A stretch of 51,135 nucleotides of DNA from JAYEIA01 sp964472505. GTDB lineage: Bacteria > Bacteroidota > Bacteroidia > Bacteroidales > JAADGE01. Shown here piece after piece: positions 17,814 to 26,241 of this stretch. Location: contig CAYYQW010000022.1 of NCBI GenBank assembly GCA_964472505.1, forward strand, positions 1 through 51,135, written 5' to 3'. The first letter of the stretch is position 1. Every line of letters begins with the position of its first letter. The notes beneath the pieces were generated by a model. The model was not told where the DNA came from and ran no database searches. It saw nothing but the letters and a program-made list of their open reading frames with translations. The translations under genes were made by a program, and so were the position numbers.

Positions 17814-18938
17814 TTATTCTACTACGGATACCTCTATACCGTTGCTCACTAAATTTGAACCATCGGTAATAATCCGGTCGCCTTCCTCAATTCCTTCTTC
17901 AGCAACCGTCATTGAACCAATTGTAAAACCGGTACTGATGTATTTCTTTTGTGCTTTAAATTTTCCGTCATCCTCAATAACTGCGTAAATATATTTTCCG
18001 TTCTTATCATTTTGTATAATATTGGAAGGAACCAATATTTCTTTTCCGGAATAATCGGTTAAATGCAATTCACAAACCATGTTTGGTTTTATCTTTTTTT
18101 CGGGATTATCTACTCTGACCTCCGCTACGAAAGTCCTGTTGGTTGGATCTATAATGTTTGACGTACGAACAACCTTGGTATCAAATTCCAAACCCGGATA
18201 AGCATTTACGGTAACTTTGGCATCACGGCCTTCGGTTATTACCGGAATATATCTTTCGGCAATATCGGCTTTAATTACGATGCGGTTCAGGTTTACCATT
18301 TGAATTATCGGCCTTGCCGGCGAGGCCAATTCTCCTTGCTTTACATCTATTTTATCGACGATACCACTGAAGGGCGCTCGTATTTTCGACATGGCAAGCT
18401 GAGCATTAATGGTTCTGAGCTTTGCTTCAAGACTTTCTTTTTGATTTTTAGCCTGCAAGTATTCAACTTCCTTTCCCACCCCTTGTTCATAAAGCCGTTT
18501 TTGTTTTTCATACATGGTCTCGGCCAATTCAAGGCTTTTTTTAAGCTCCGAAATATTATTCAACAATACGGAAGAATTAAGTGTTACCAGCAACTGCCCG
18601 TTTTTCACTCTTTGTCCTTCACGAACGTGTATTTTTTTTATCAAGCCGTTGATTTCGGCCGATATATAAGCCATTTTTTCAGCTTCGGCAATACCGGTTG
18701 CCCGGAAAGTGTGCTCCACCTCTTGTTTTTCTGCTTTTACTGCTCTGACATTTATGGCTGCATCCTCGTTTTCACTGTCTTTTATTAGCGCTTCATAGCG
18801 AGATTCCAGCGAACTAAGCTCTTGTTTCGTTTGAAAAATTTGATCTTTCAATTCTTCGGGGCTTTGCGGTTTTTCTCCGCAAGCCGCTAACAACAAGATT
18901 AGCAATAAAATGAGTCCTGTTTTTTGCATTATTTTCAT
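17814..18938 (-). CDS. Efflux RND periplasmic adaptor (membrane fusion lipoprotein)
   Basis: This adaptor links the RND permease to the outer-membrane channel. The 374-residue protein begins with a lipoprotein signal (LLLILLLAAC, Cys20), so it is probably anchored by lipid. A short coiled coil lies near 28-55. The lipoyl halves flank an alpha-hairpin: HVREGQRVKNGQLLV, then helices around 125-185, then IRAPFSGIVDKIDVKQGE. Beta-barrel and membrane-proximal domains follow. It lies 44 bases before the pump gene and 26 bases after the tolC-type gene, all in one operon. Confidence 0.93.
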   Translation of the reverse strand: MKIMQKTGLILLLILLLAACGEKPQSPEELKDQIFQTKQELSSLESRYEALIKDSENEDAAINVRAVKAEKQEVEHTFRATGIAEAEKMAYISAEINGLIKKIHVREGQRVKNGQLLVTLNSSVLLNNISELKKSLELAETMYEKQKRLYEQGVGKEVEYLQAKNQKESLEAKLRTINAQLAMSKIRAPFSGIVDKIDVKQGELASPARPIIQMVNLNRIVIKADIAERYIPVITEGRDAKVTVNAYPGLEFDTKVVRTSNIIDPTNRTFVAEVRVDNPEKKIKPNMVCELHLTDYSGKEILVPSNIIQNDKNGKYIYAVIEDDGKFKAQKKYISTGFTIGSMTVAEEGIEEGDRIITDGSNLVSNGIEVSVVE

Positions 18939-18964
18939 ATCTGTAATTATTCAAAAATTTATGA

Positions 18965-20380
18965 TTATAATTGTTTCAAAATTCGTTTGAGTTTTATATG
19001 TATTTCCGTTAGGTCGCTCAAGTTTTTATAATAATCGCCTATGGCCATAAAATATTGATTTTGAGCTTGAGTGAGATCAAGGCCGGAAATGGTTCCTTCT
19101 TTGTATTTGATAAGAGAGTTTTCATAAATTCTTTCTGAAAGCGCTTTACTGCTTTCGGCATTTCTGAAATTATCGTAGGCACTCAAATAATTACTTCTTG
19201 TTTGCTCATAATCAAGCATCAATGATTGTTTTCGCATCTCTTTTTGATTGCTTGTTTGCTCCAGCTTAATTTCTTTTTGTTTGATGCGTGCCCAACGGCT
19301 GCCGCTGCTAAAAATCGGCACGGATAAATTAAACCCCCAAACTGTGGTAGGATACCATTCGGCTTCTTCAGAAAATAAATCCAATTCTTCGGCCATATTG
19401 TTTTCACTGTATGAAAAAAATGCGGAAAGTTTTGGCAAGACCGTAGCTTTTTCTCTTTGCAGTTGTAAATCGGTAAGCGTTTCCTGTACCTGCATCAGCT
19501 TAAAATCGGTATCGGCATAAATATCGTAAGATTCTTGCAACAACACACCGGACTCTATTTCGGCAAGTATTTCCTCAAGGCCGGATTTCAGGCGTATTTC
19601 TGCATTATAATCAATACCGGCCTGAAATTTTAGCAAGCGATATAAAATATCACGCTGTTGCTTTACGGAACTGAGATTATTCTCGGTAGTTTTCACATTT
19701 AATTCCACCTGCCGGGCATCGGTATCATCAATAAAACCGGCTTTGGCTAATTGCTCCGTTTCATTTTGCAATTTCAGTAAACCCTTATAAACCGAATCCA
19801 ATGCATGGATGGTTTCTTCGGTTATTAAAATTAAATAATAGGTTTTACTGACGGTTTCTTTCACCTCTTCCTTCTTCCGCTTATGGGCGGTTTTGGACAG
19901 TTCCAAATATATTTTAGAGGCTTTAAGGCCAACAATATATTCCCCGCTAAAAATAAGCTGCGAAACGGATACTCCGTAGGTTGTATTATGCTCACTTCCG
20001 AATTGTACCGGCATTTTCTCGCCTTCGGGAAGCGGAGCCACCGGCGTAAGCCCAAATACTTGCTGATTAATTCCCACTACCGAGGGACTGATAAAATCCG
20101 GAAACAACTGAGTGGGTATGTCCGGAAAGTTTTGATATTCGCCGGATGCCGATACATTGGGTAAGCCCATGGCTGTAGTTTCCCATTTCTGCTTTCGGGC
20201 AATTTCTATATCCAATTGAGTGTTCCGTGCCTCGTAATTATGCTCAAGGGCATATTCCTGAATTTCTTCCAGTGAAAAGGCACTTACGCTGTCCGTTTGG
20301 GTTTCCTGTGCCTGCATCGTGCTCATTGTAAGCAGAGCTGCACTTATAAACAAAGTTTTTGCAATTCGATTAGTCTTCAT
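18965..20380 (-). CDS. TolC-family outer-membrane efflux channel
   Basis: This is the outer-membrane factor of the tripartite pump. I start it at the Met of MKTNRIAKTLFISAALL, which gives a normal signal peptide ending ...TMQAQ and a protein of about 471 residues. An upstream frame to 20449 would read through the tetR coding region and is unlikely. Two OEP repeats are seen, including YGVSVSQLIFSGEYIVGLKA in the first half and WGFNLSVPIFSSGSRWARIK in the second. The ATG overlaps the end of tetR by about 11 bases, which argues for coupled expression of regulator and pump. Confidence 0.92.
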   Translation of the reverse strand: MKTNRIAKTLFISAALLTMSTMQAQETQTDSVSAFSLEEIQEYALEHNYEARNTQLDIEIARKQKWETTAMGLPNVSASGEYQNFPDIPTQLFPDFISPSVVGINQQVFGLTPVAPLPEGEKMPVQFGSEHNTTYGVSVSQLIFSGEYIVGLKASKIYLELSKTAHKRKKEEVKETVSKTYYLILITEETIHALDSVYKGLLKLQNETEQLAKAGFIDDTDARQVELNVKTTENNLSSVKQQRDILYRLLKFQAGIDYNAEIRLKSGLEEILAEIESGVLLQESYDIYADTDFKLMQVQETLTDLQLQREKATVLPKLSAFFSYSENNMAEELDLFSEEAEWYPTTVWGFNLSVPIFSSGSRWARIKQKEIKLEQTSNQKEMRKQSLMLDYEQTRSNYLSAYDNFRNAESSKALSERIYENSLIKYKEGTISGLDLTQAQNQYFMAIGDYYKNLSDLTEIHIKLKRILKQL

Positions 20381-20999
20381 TTTCATCTTCATTAAAATCC
20401 TGTATTTCTTTTTCAACAATTTCAAGTCCTTCTGTGGTGCAAATTGCACGCATGTGGTAGAGCATCATTTGCTTGAGCGCGTAGGTATTGGTGAAATCTT
20501 TAAATGATGCCACTTCATTATCCACGCGCTGTGTTTGAAAAAGCACGCGGCTCTTTGCCACCAAATCGGCATCAACATCCTCACGATACAGCCCTTCTTC
20601 CTGTCCGCGCAGAATGTTGCGCTTAATTCCTTCGTAAAGCTCTCTGCTTTTTTCTATCATCAGCTTATGAAAAATTTGCGGATAGTATTTTCTCAAGTCA
20701 AATTCTACGGAAGGATTGTGCTCTTTGATTATTTGTACCAGCATTCGCTGCAATTCAAACACTTCTTCTACGGCATTTTTAGCATCTTTGGTTACGGTAT
20801 CTATGCAGCCTTTATTCACAAAAAAATGCCGATGCAAAACCTGCTCTACCAAATCAGCTTTATCGGAAACATAGTTATATAAGGTCTTCTTAGAAACCAT
20901 ATTTTCCCGTGCTATATCAGACATGGTAAGACTCCTGATTCCGTATTTTTGGAAAAGCGTTTGGGTATGCTCCAATATTTGTATTAATTTTTCATCCAT
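20370..20999 (-). CDS. TetR/AcrR-family transcriptional regulator
   Basis: This 209-residue TetR-type regulator has an N-terminal helix-turn-helix (residues about 8-52: GIRSLTMSDIARENMVSKKT then LYNYVSDKADLVEQVL) and a larger helical ligand-binding domain. As the first gene of the efflux operon it most likely represses its own transcription and that of tolC-hlyD-rnd, with relief by a pump substrate. That is inference from gene order. The promoter just upstream places the transcription start at or next to its ATG. Two AACGTT-centred boxes (AAACGTTT at 21044-21051, TAACGTTT at 21061-21068) lie near the promoter as weak operator candidates. Confidence 0.92.
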   Translation of the reverse strand: MDEKLIQILEHTQTLFQKYGIRSLTMSDIARENMVSKKTLYNYVSDKADLVEQVLHRHFFVNKGCIDTVTKDAKNAVEEVFELQRMLVQIIKEHNPSVEFDLRKYYPQIFHKLMIEKSRELYEGIKRNILRGQEEGLYREDVDADLVAKSRVLFQTQRVDNEVASFKDFTNTYALKQMMLYHMRAICTTEGLEIVEKEIQDFNEDENED

Positions 21000-21003
21000 G
21001 CGG

Positions 21004-21034
21004 CAAAAGTAAACAATCTACACAAAGAAACAAA
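21004..21034 (-). promoter_or_regulatory. Bacteroidetes-type promoter of the tetR-efflux operon
   Basis: Minus strand TTTG (21034-21031), a 19-base spacer and TACTTTTG (21011-21004) match the Bacteroidetes -33/-7 consensus TTTG and TAnnTTTG at normal spacing. Only four bases separate the -7 box from the tetR ATG at 20999, so the transcript would be leaderless or nearly so. Confidence 0.65.
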
Positions 21035-21237
21035 AAATACACAAAACGTTTCTGTGAATTTAACGTTTTTTTAACATACAAAAATATAATTATTGAGATT
21101 CGCAACAAATTCACCAATAATAAAGGCTTGTTATAAAAGGAATTTTAGGCAATTTAATAAAGATACATCTCATAATAATTTTGAAATTCTGTATTATTTT
21201 ATACTTTTAAAAAATTAATTTACAGATACATACAGAT

Positions 21238-21600
21238 ATGCCCAAATCAAAAATAATCAGTTACAAAGGTAAAAACATCGTTTTCAATGATTATTCACAT
21301 CTGAAAACTAAAGAAGATGTTGAGAAAGTGATTAATCAAGCTGCTGAAATCATACAAGTTCAAAAGGCTAATACGGTTTTATCGCTGATAAATTTTGAAG
21401 GAACACACTTTAACAAGCCGATAATCAAAGCATTTTCAAAAGCTGCTCAAGAGAATAAACCTTATATTAAAGCAAGTGCAATATATGGTGTTTCGGGTCT
21501 GGGAAGAATAGTGATTGACGGAGTGATTAAACTAACCGGCAGAAAATTGCCCACCTTTTCAACCGAAGAAGAAGCGAAAAACTACTTGGTATCCCAATAA
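21238..21600 (+). CDS. Small STAS/SpoIIAA-like protein of unknown function
   Basis: This 120-residue soluble protein has alternating strands and helices (KIISYKGKNIVFNDYSHL, then VLSLINFEGTHFN, then ASAIYGVSGLGRIVIDG, then FSTEEEAKNYLVSQ). The pattern recalls small SpoIIAA/STAS-like proteins in which a late GVSGLGRI segment precedes a helix and a final TEEEAKNWL-type helix. The exact family is not certain. It stands alone, divergent from the efflux operon, with a TAATTTTG box at 21176-21183 as a weak promoter candidate. A second small protein with a similar plan is encoded at 43336-43731. Confidence 0.7.
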   Translation: MPKSKIISYKGKNIVFNDYSHLKTKEDVEKVINQAAEIIQVQKANTVLSLINFEGTHFNKPIIKAFSKAAQENKPYIKASAIYGVSGLGRIVIDGVIKLTGRKLPTFSTEEEAKNYLVSQ

Positions 21601-21606
21601 AAAATA

Positions 21607-21634
21607 GTATTAAGATGTAAGTATTAAGATGTAA
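21607..21634. repeat. 14-bp tandem duplication
   Basis: GTATTAAGATGTAA occurs twice head to tail just after the small STAS-like gene. It has no obvious function. Confidence 0.8.
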
Positions 21635-21808
21635 GACAAATTTGCAATCGGGCTGCAAGATAGGGAGATTATACCTTTTCGGAAGTTCTCCGAAAAAAAT
21701 TAAACAAACGCAAAAACTGCTAAGCGACAGATATCAATGGCTCCGTACTTCAGCGCAGGAAAGAATGATGCAGTGCAAGCAGAGGCCCAAAAAGTACAAC
21801 TTCAACAA

Positions 21809-24112
21809 TTAGAACAACTCTACCTCAATACGTTGTATAAATGCAGTTAAGCGGTATCTTAGTCCAATACCGGCTTCGGAAAGCGTCATAAGTACAAATA
21901 CTTGTTCGCCGGCGGCATCCAAAATATATACTTCCTTGCGTGTATTTAGTACGATTTTATCCTGTTTCACATTAAAGTATTCACGAAGATATTCACCCTC
22001 GTATTCGGTTTCGGGCTCGGGAAACAACATTTCCACATCTTTATCCATTACCACTTCTTTACCAAATCCCCAAAGTTCTTCCGCAGCTTTGTTAAAGAAC
22101 TCAATTTGGTTATCTTGGTTTATGGTCACAATGGCATCGAGCATGCCTTCCAGAGTTTTTTCGTTAAGCAACTTAACGGTCTCAATCTCACGGAATTGCT
22201 GTTTCATCTCTTCACGAGATTCTTGTAATTTTTTACTGAGTTCGGTCTTAGCATCTTGCAATTTTTGTTCTTGCAATCGCAGCTGTTTGGTTTGTTCACG
22301 GTTCTTTATCTCCATCTTATGCTGTTCGGTAATATCGCTGCCTATGTATATTACCTTGGAAATCTGATCGTACATATCACGCACAATAGAAAAGGTTCCG
22401 TAAGCCCATACTTTTCCTCCTCTGTCATCAATAAAGGTCATAGTACTTTCCATGGGCTTGCCCTCAATGACTGTAGCCCACAATTGTTCAAAATCCTCTT
22501 TTTCCGACTTATCCAGTAAATCGTTCATACGCCGGCCTTCAATTTCATCGGGCACAGACTTTAAAAAACCGGAAAAACGCTCATTTACATTTGTAATGCG
22601 TCCTATAGGCAAAAGTTCCACTTTTAGGGAAGAATGATTCAGCGCATTAATTTGGCCTTCATAATCTAAACTTTGATTTTTCTCTTCTGTGGTATCTATC
22701 CCAAGGAATAAAATCTTTTCGGGATTTCCGTCCTGGTCGCGAACACTTACATAGGTAGCGATGGTCCATACTTCGGTACCCTCGCGCGTGAGGTGCTTCA
22801 TGTCTCCCTCAAAATGCTTTCCGCCGGAAATCAGGCGTTGCCATATATCCTGAAACCAACCGTGGTCTTTTTCATTAATAAATTCGGTAATCTGCTTCCC
22901 TTCTACTTCGGCATTGGAATCATAACCCAATATGTCGAGAAATTTTGTATTGGCATAGAGCAGTTTTCCGTCCACACCGTATTCGGCACGAATCATTGTA
23001 TGGTTTACGGAGTTCGTAAAACTTATGAACTCTTCACTTTGCAGCGCAGCTTCTTTCTGAAGCTCTTTCATTTCCTCCACGGTTTTACGCATGCGCTCAT
23101 CTTGCTCGGAAAGTTCTTTGGCTTGCTGTCTTGACTCTTCAAGCAAAACCGCCGTACGCATGTTAATCTTCAAGGTAGTAATGGTGGTGGCGATACTTTC
23201 GGCAACCTGTTCAATAAAATCAACCTCATGCTCTTCAAAATCATTAAAAGAGGCCAACTCAATTGCTCCGTGTACTTTTTCTTCTTGTGTTTTAAAAGGG
23301 ACTATGAGTATTGAACGCGGATTGGATTTTCCGAGCCCGGATGTAATTTCAAGATAAGATTGCGTAACTTTATTAAGATGTACGGTTTGCTTTTCAATGA
23401 TACAGGCTCCTACCAAGCCTTCGCCCCACTGTATTTTTTTATCCGTGAATTTTTTTCGCCCGTAAGCAAAAGCTGCCACTTGGTCAATATACTTTGGCTC
23501 ATGTTTGGAATCTTCATTTTCGTCCACCACAAAAAAGCCGGCTTGTACGGCTCCTATATATTTCACCAATTCTGAAACGATATTATCGGCAAGCTTTTGT
23601 ATATCATCCGAATTTTCACGCAGTATGGCGCCGAATTTAGCCAAACCTTCTGAAGTCCAGTTTCGTTTTTCATCTTCTTTCTGCCGCTTTTTTTCTTCTT
23701 CGGTACGTCGCGAAAGTTCTTCCTGAAGGCCTTCAAGGGCAAATTTTATTTCAGAATCTTCCTCATGAAATTGGCGTTCAAGCCTTTCACTTCCGGCACG
23801 AATGGCTTCAATGGATTTTAAAATGGTATAAGCGCGTTCTTCGCTATCGGTAATAATTTGATCCAATTTGTACTGTAAATCTGAAATTACACGCCCTACA
23901 ATAAAGGCAATAAGTGTAATAACAAGTACCGGGAAAATATCTAAAAAATATGAGTTGGGATTGCTTTGTCTAAGTTCAAGGTAACTCGTAAACGAAAGTG
24001 GTATGTTATTAAAGCTGATTTCGAGAATAATATATACAACCGACATAAGGATTCCTGCGATAATCCCGTATATTAAGAAGCGATATACACTTTTTGATGT
24101 TTTCTTTTGCAC
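21809..24112 (-). CDS. Membrane GAF/multi-PAS sensor without kinase domain
   Basis: This 767-residue protein has two membrane helices (about 11-31 and 59-77), a coiled coil (85-155), a GAF domain (about 160-315), a second coiled coil (320-362), PAS domains at about 370-478 and 490-598, a third coiled coil (600-650), and a C-terminal PAS with extension (650-767). No histidine kinase, cyclase or methyl-accepting module follows, so it probably signals by protein contact. It is the last gene of the chemotaxis cluster, after a 127-base gap. The start codon is GTG (24112); an in-frame stop lies a few codons upstream, and the next ATG would cut into the first membrane helix. Confidence 0.88.
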   Translation of the reverse strand: MQKKTSKSVYRFLIYGIIAGILMSVVYIILEISFNNIPLSFTSYLELRQSNPNSYFLDIFPVLVITLIAFIVGRVISDLQYKLDQIITDSEERAYTILKSIEAIRAGSERLERQFHEEDSEIKFALEGLQEELSRRTEEEKKRQKEDEKRNWTSEGLAKFGAILRENSDDIQKLADNIVSELVKYIGAVQAGFFVVDENEDSKHEPKYIDQVAAFAYGRKKFTDKKIQWGEGLVGACIIEKQTVHLNKVTQSYLEITSGLGKSNPRSILIVPFKTQEEKVHGAIELASFNDFEEHEVDFIEQVAESIATTITTLKINMRTAVLLEESRQQAKELSEQDERMRKTVEEMKELQKEAALQSEEFISFTNSVNHTMIRAEYGVDGKLLYANTKFLDILGYDSNAEVEGKQITEFINEKDHGWFQDIWQRLISGGKHFEGDMKHLTREGTEVWTIATYVSVRDQDGNPEKILFLGIDTTEEKNQSLDYEGQINALNHSSLKVELLPIGRITNVNERFSGFLKSVPDEIEGRRMNDLLDKSEKEDFEQLWATVIEGKPMESTMTFIDDRGGKVWAYGTFSIVRDMYDQISKVIYIGSDITEQHKMEIKNREQTKQLRLQEQKLQDAKTELSKKLQESREEMKQQFREIETVKLLNEKTLEGMLDAIVTINQDNQIEFFNKAAEELWGFGKEVVMDKDVEMLFPEPETEYEGEYLREYFNVKQDKIVLNTRKEVYILDAAGEQVFVLMTLSEAGIGLRYRLTAFIQRIEVELF

Positions 24113-24239
24113 AAAATTAACGTCTGATTGTTATAAAAAAGCTTCAAATAATTATACTATTGAATGCGGAAGCTAAAATACAAAAAAAAAATGTCTTACA
24201 AGTAAACAATACATTTTTTAATGTAAAAGCTTCAAGAAA

Positions 24240-24626
24240 TCAGTTTTCAGCGGGCATATACTTTTCCAACAGTTCACCAAATTTTTTTGTGGAATAAGGC
24301 TTACTGATAATATCATCGAAACCGGCACCGGCGAGTTTACCGGAAAACTCTTTCAAATTATGAGCCGTAAGAGCAATTACCGGCATTTTTGAAACGGGCT
24401 CCGGAAAATCATTACGAATGGAACGCACTACTTCCAAGCCGTTCATTACGGGCATTTCAATATCGGTAAAAACGATTTTATAATCGGGATGCTCTCGCAA
24501 CTCATCAATAAGTTTTTTTCCGTTATCAACTACTTTAGCATCATACCCAAGCTGTTCTAACACGTTATGCAACAACAAGCGGTTAGAAAAAATATCATCG
24601 GCAATAATAATTTGTCTGTCTTTCAT
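24240..24626 (-). CDS. Single-domain response regulator (second CheY-like receiver)
   Basis: This 128-residue stand-alone receiver has the acidic pair Asp10-Asp11, the phospho-accepting Asp55 (IVFTDIEMP), the switch Thr in IALTAHN and the conserved Lys in IISKPYS. It has no output domain. It differs clearly from the CheY at 36268-36636 and lies 17 bases after cheB. It could be a phosphate sink, a second motility output or a partner of the HK-like protein in the same operon; sequence alone does not decide. Confidence 0.9.
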   Translation of the reverse strand: MKDRQIIIADDIFSNRLLLHNVLEQLGYDAKVVDNGKKLIDELREHPDYKIVFTDIEMPVMNGLEVVRSIRNDFPEPVSKMPVIALTAHNLKEFSGKLAGAGFDDIISKPYSTKKFGELLEKYMPAEN

Positions 24627-24643
24627 GTGAGCTAAAGGAAATA

Positions 24644-25720
24644 TTAAAGATATTCAAGGTTAAACTGATGTTTTATTCTTTGACTGATCCGATCTAAAGG
24701 AATTACCTCAACGGTTTTATCATATTTGAGCGCTTCACGCGGCATCCCGTAAACAACCGAGGAAGCCTCATCTTGGGCTACGGTTTTGCCGCCGGCTTGC
24801 TTAATTTCTCCAATACCTTTTGCACCGTCATCGCCCATGCCGGTCAACAATACTCCAAAAGCGTTTCCGCCGGCCTCTTGCGCTATGGAACGAAACAATA
24901 CATCTACCGAGGGTCGGTGACGGTTAACAAGCTCACCTTTTACAACGCGCACTTGATAACCGGAGCCTTTGCCGATAACGTACATGTGAAATCCGCCGGG
25001 TGCTACCAACGCAACCCCTCGTTCAACAAATTCACCATCATGGGCTTCGCGCACGTGCATATCGGAATAATGATTTAAACGCTCGGCAAAACTTGTGGTA
25101 AACTTAGGCGGCATGTGTTGTACTATAACAATTCCGGGCGTGGTATCCGGCAAAGTTTCCATAATTGTTTTTATGGCCTCGGTACCGCCGGTTGAAGCAC
25201 CAATGCCTATGATTTTTTCACGCAAAGAAGCTGACTTACTGATTGCCCTTTTATGCAATACGACATCAGCCGAAAATTTGGGCCGTACAATTAAAGGTTT
25301 AAATTTTTTCTTCAGCTTAGTAACCGAAGCTGCTTTTACTTTATCGCAGATGATTATTTTAGCTTCATTTATGCTTTCTTCATTATCCAATTTGGGCTTT
25401 TGCACAATTTCTACTGCTCCGTATTCAAGAGCTTTAACCGTTGTATCGGCGCCTTTTTTTGTAAGACTGGATATCACCACAACAGGAATAGGACGCTGTG
25501 TCATAATTTTCTTCAAGAAAGTCAAGCCGTCCATTCTGGGCATTTCAATATCTAAGGTTATAACATCAGGCATTTGTTTCCGAATTACCTTTACTGCCTG
25601 ATAAGGATCGGCTACCGAAGCGATAACGTTAATTTGCGGATCGGCATTTAAGATTTCTTTTAGCACATCACGTACTAAAGGTGAATCATCAACTACTAAA
25701 ACACTAATTATATCTGTCAT
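24644..25720 (-). CDS. cheB: Chemotaxis protein-glutamate methylesterase CheB
   Basis: CheB removes methyl groups from (and deamidates) chemoreceptors when its receiver is phosphorylated by CheA. The receiver (1-120) has Asp11-Asp12 and phospho-accepting Asp57. After a basic linker (about 130-165) the esterase domain shows the catalytic triad as Ser176 (GIGASTGG), His202 (VQHMPP) and Asp298 (TGMGDDGA). Length (358) and domains are standard. It lies in the order cheD-cheB-receiver with short gaps, and with CheR provides complete adaptation. Confidence 0.96.
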   Translation of the reverse strand: MTDIISVLVVDDSPLVRDVLKEILNADPQINVIASVADPYQAVKVIRKQMPDVITLDIEMPRMDGLTFLKKIMTQRPIPVVVISSLTKKGADTTVKALEYGAVEIVQKPKLDNEESINEAKIIICDKVKAASVTKLKKKFKPLIVRPKFSADVVLHKRAISKSASLREKIIGIGASTGGTEAIKTIMETLPDTTPGIVIVQHMPPKFTTSFAERLNHYSDMHVREAHDGEFVERGVALVAPGGFHMYVIGKGSGYQVRVVKGELVNRHRPSVDVLFRSIAQEAGGNAFGVLLTGMGDDGAKGIGEIKQAGGKTVAQDEASSVVYGMPREALKYDKTVEVIPLDRISQRIKHQFNLEYL

Positions 25721-25737
25721 GGCTGTAGGTTTATATT

Positions 25738-26229
25738 TTATCTTTTCACGCCGGGTATTCCGCTGCTTTTTCCAATATACTTCATTCTGACTTCTCCGGT
25801 ACCGGTATTAAAAAGTATCTTTCTTCCGTTTTTTCCGCCGGTACTTTGTGCTTTCAACTTTATACCCATTTGTTTAAGCATTTTTATAGCTAAGTCAATA
25901 TTTCGTTCTCCAATTCTAAAATTGGCTTGTTTCATTTCCAATACTTCTCCTCCGCCAAAAACTTTAGCTTCTAAATTAGACCGTCGGCAGCCGAGAACTT
26001 CCATTTCTTCCACCAGCTTATTTACGGCAATATTTCCGTAGCGCGGCGAAGCCAGTCCCTGCCCGTTCCACAGAGGCAGCATAAAATGGTTTATTCCGCC
26101 CTTTTTGGCTACCGGATCCCATAAACAAACAGCCACGCATGAGCCTAAAATAGTTACAACATTTGTAGGCACTTCTCCTGCATATAACGCTGCCGGATAG
26201 AGAAATAATTTTTTCATCGGTTCGTCCAT
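25738..26229 (-). CDS. cheD: Chemoreceptor glutamine deamidase CheD
   Basis: CheD deamidates receptor glutamines to create methylation sites and in some species exchanges with CheC. The catalytic Cys31 lies in TILGSCVAVCLWD with Thr26 before it, and His48 in GGINHFMLP, the spacing of characterised CheD proteins. The 163-residue length is normal. No CheC is seen in the window, so the role is likely receptor deamidation alone. It lies 17 bases upstream of cheB and 12 bases after the HK-like gene. Confidence 0.94.
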   Translation of the reverse strand: MDEPMKKLFLYPAALYAGEVPTNVVTILGSCVAVCLWDPVAKKGGINHFMLPLWNGQGLASPRYGNIAVNKLVEEMEVLGCRRSNLEAKVFGGGEVLEMKQANFRIGERNIDLAIKMLKQMGIKLKAQSTGGKNGRKILFNTGTGEVRMKYIGKSSGIPGVKR

Positions 26230-26241
26230 ACAAATATCTTG

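Noticed and set aside
21676..21696. Hairpin TTTTCGGA/TCCGAAAA as a terminator
   Set aside because: The stem is perfect, but no U-tract follows on either strand.
24112..24119. TAATTTTG on the minus strand as a promoter for the GAF/PAS gene
   Set aside because: The box overlaps the GTG start codon, so a transcript from it would begin inside the gene.
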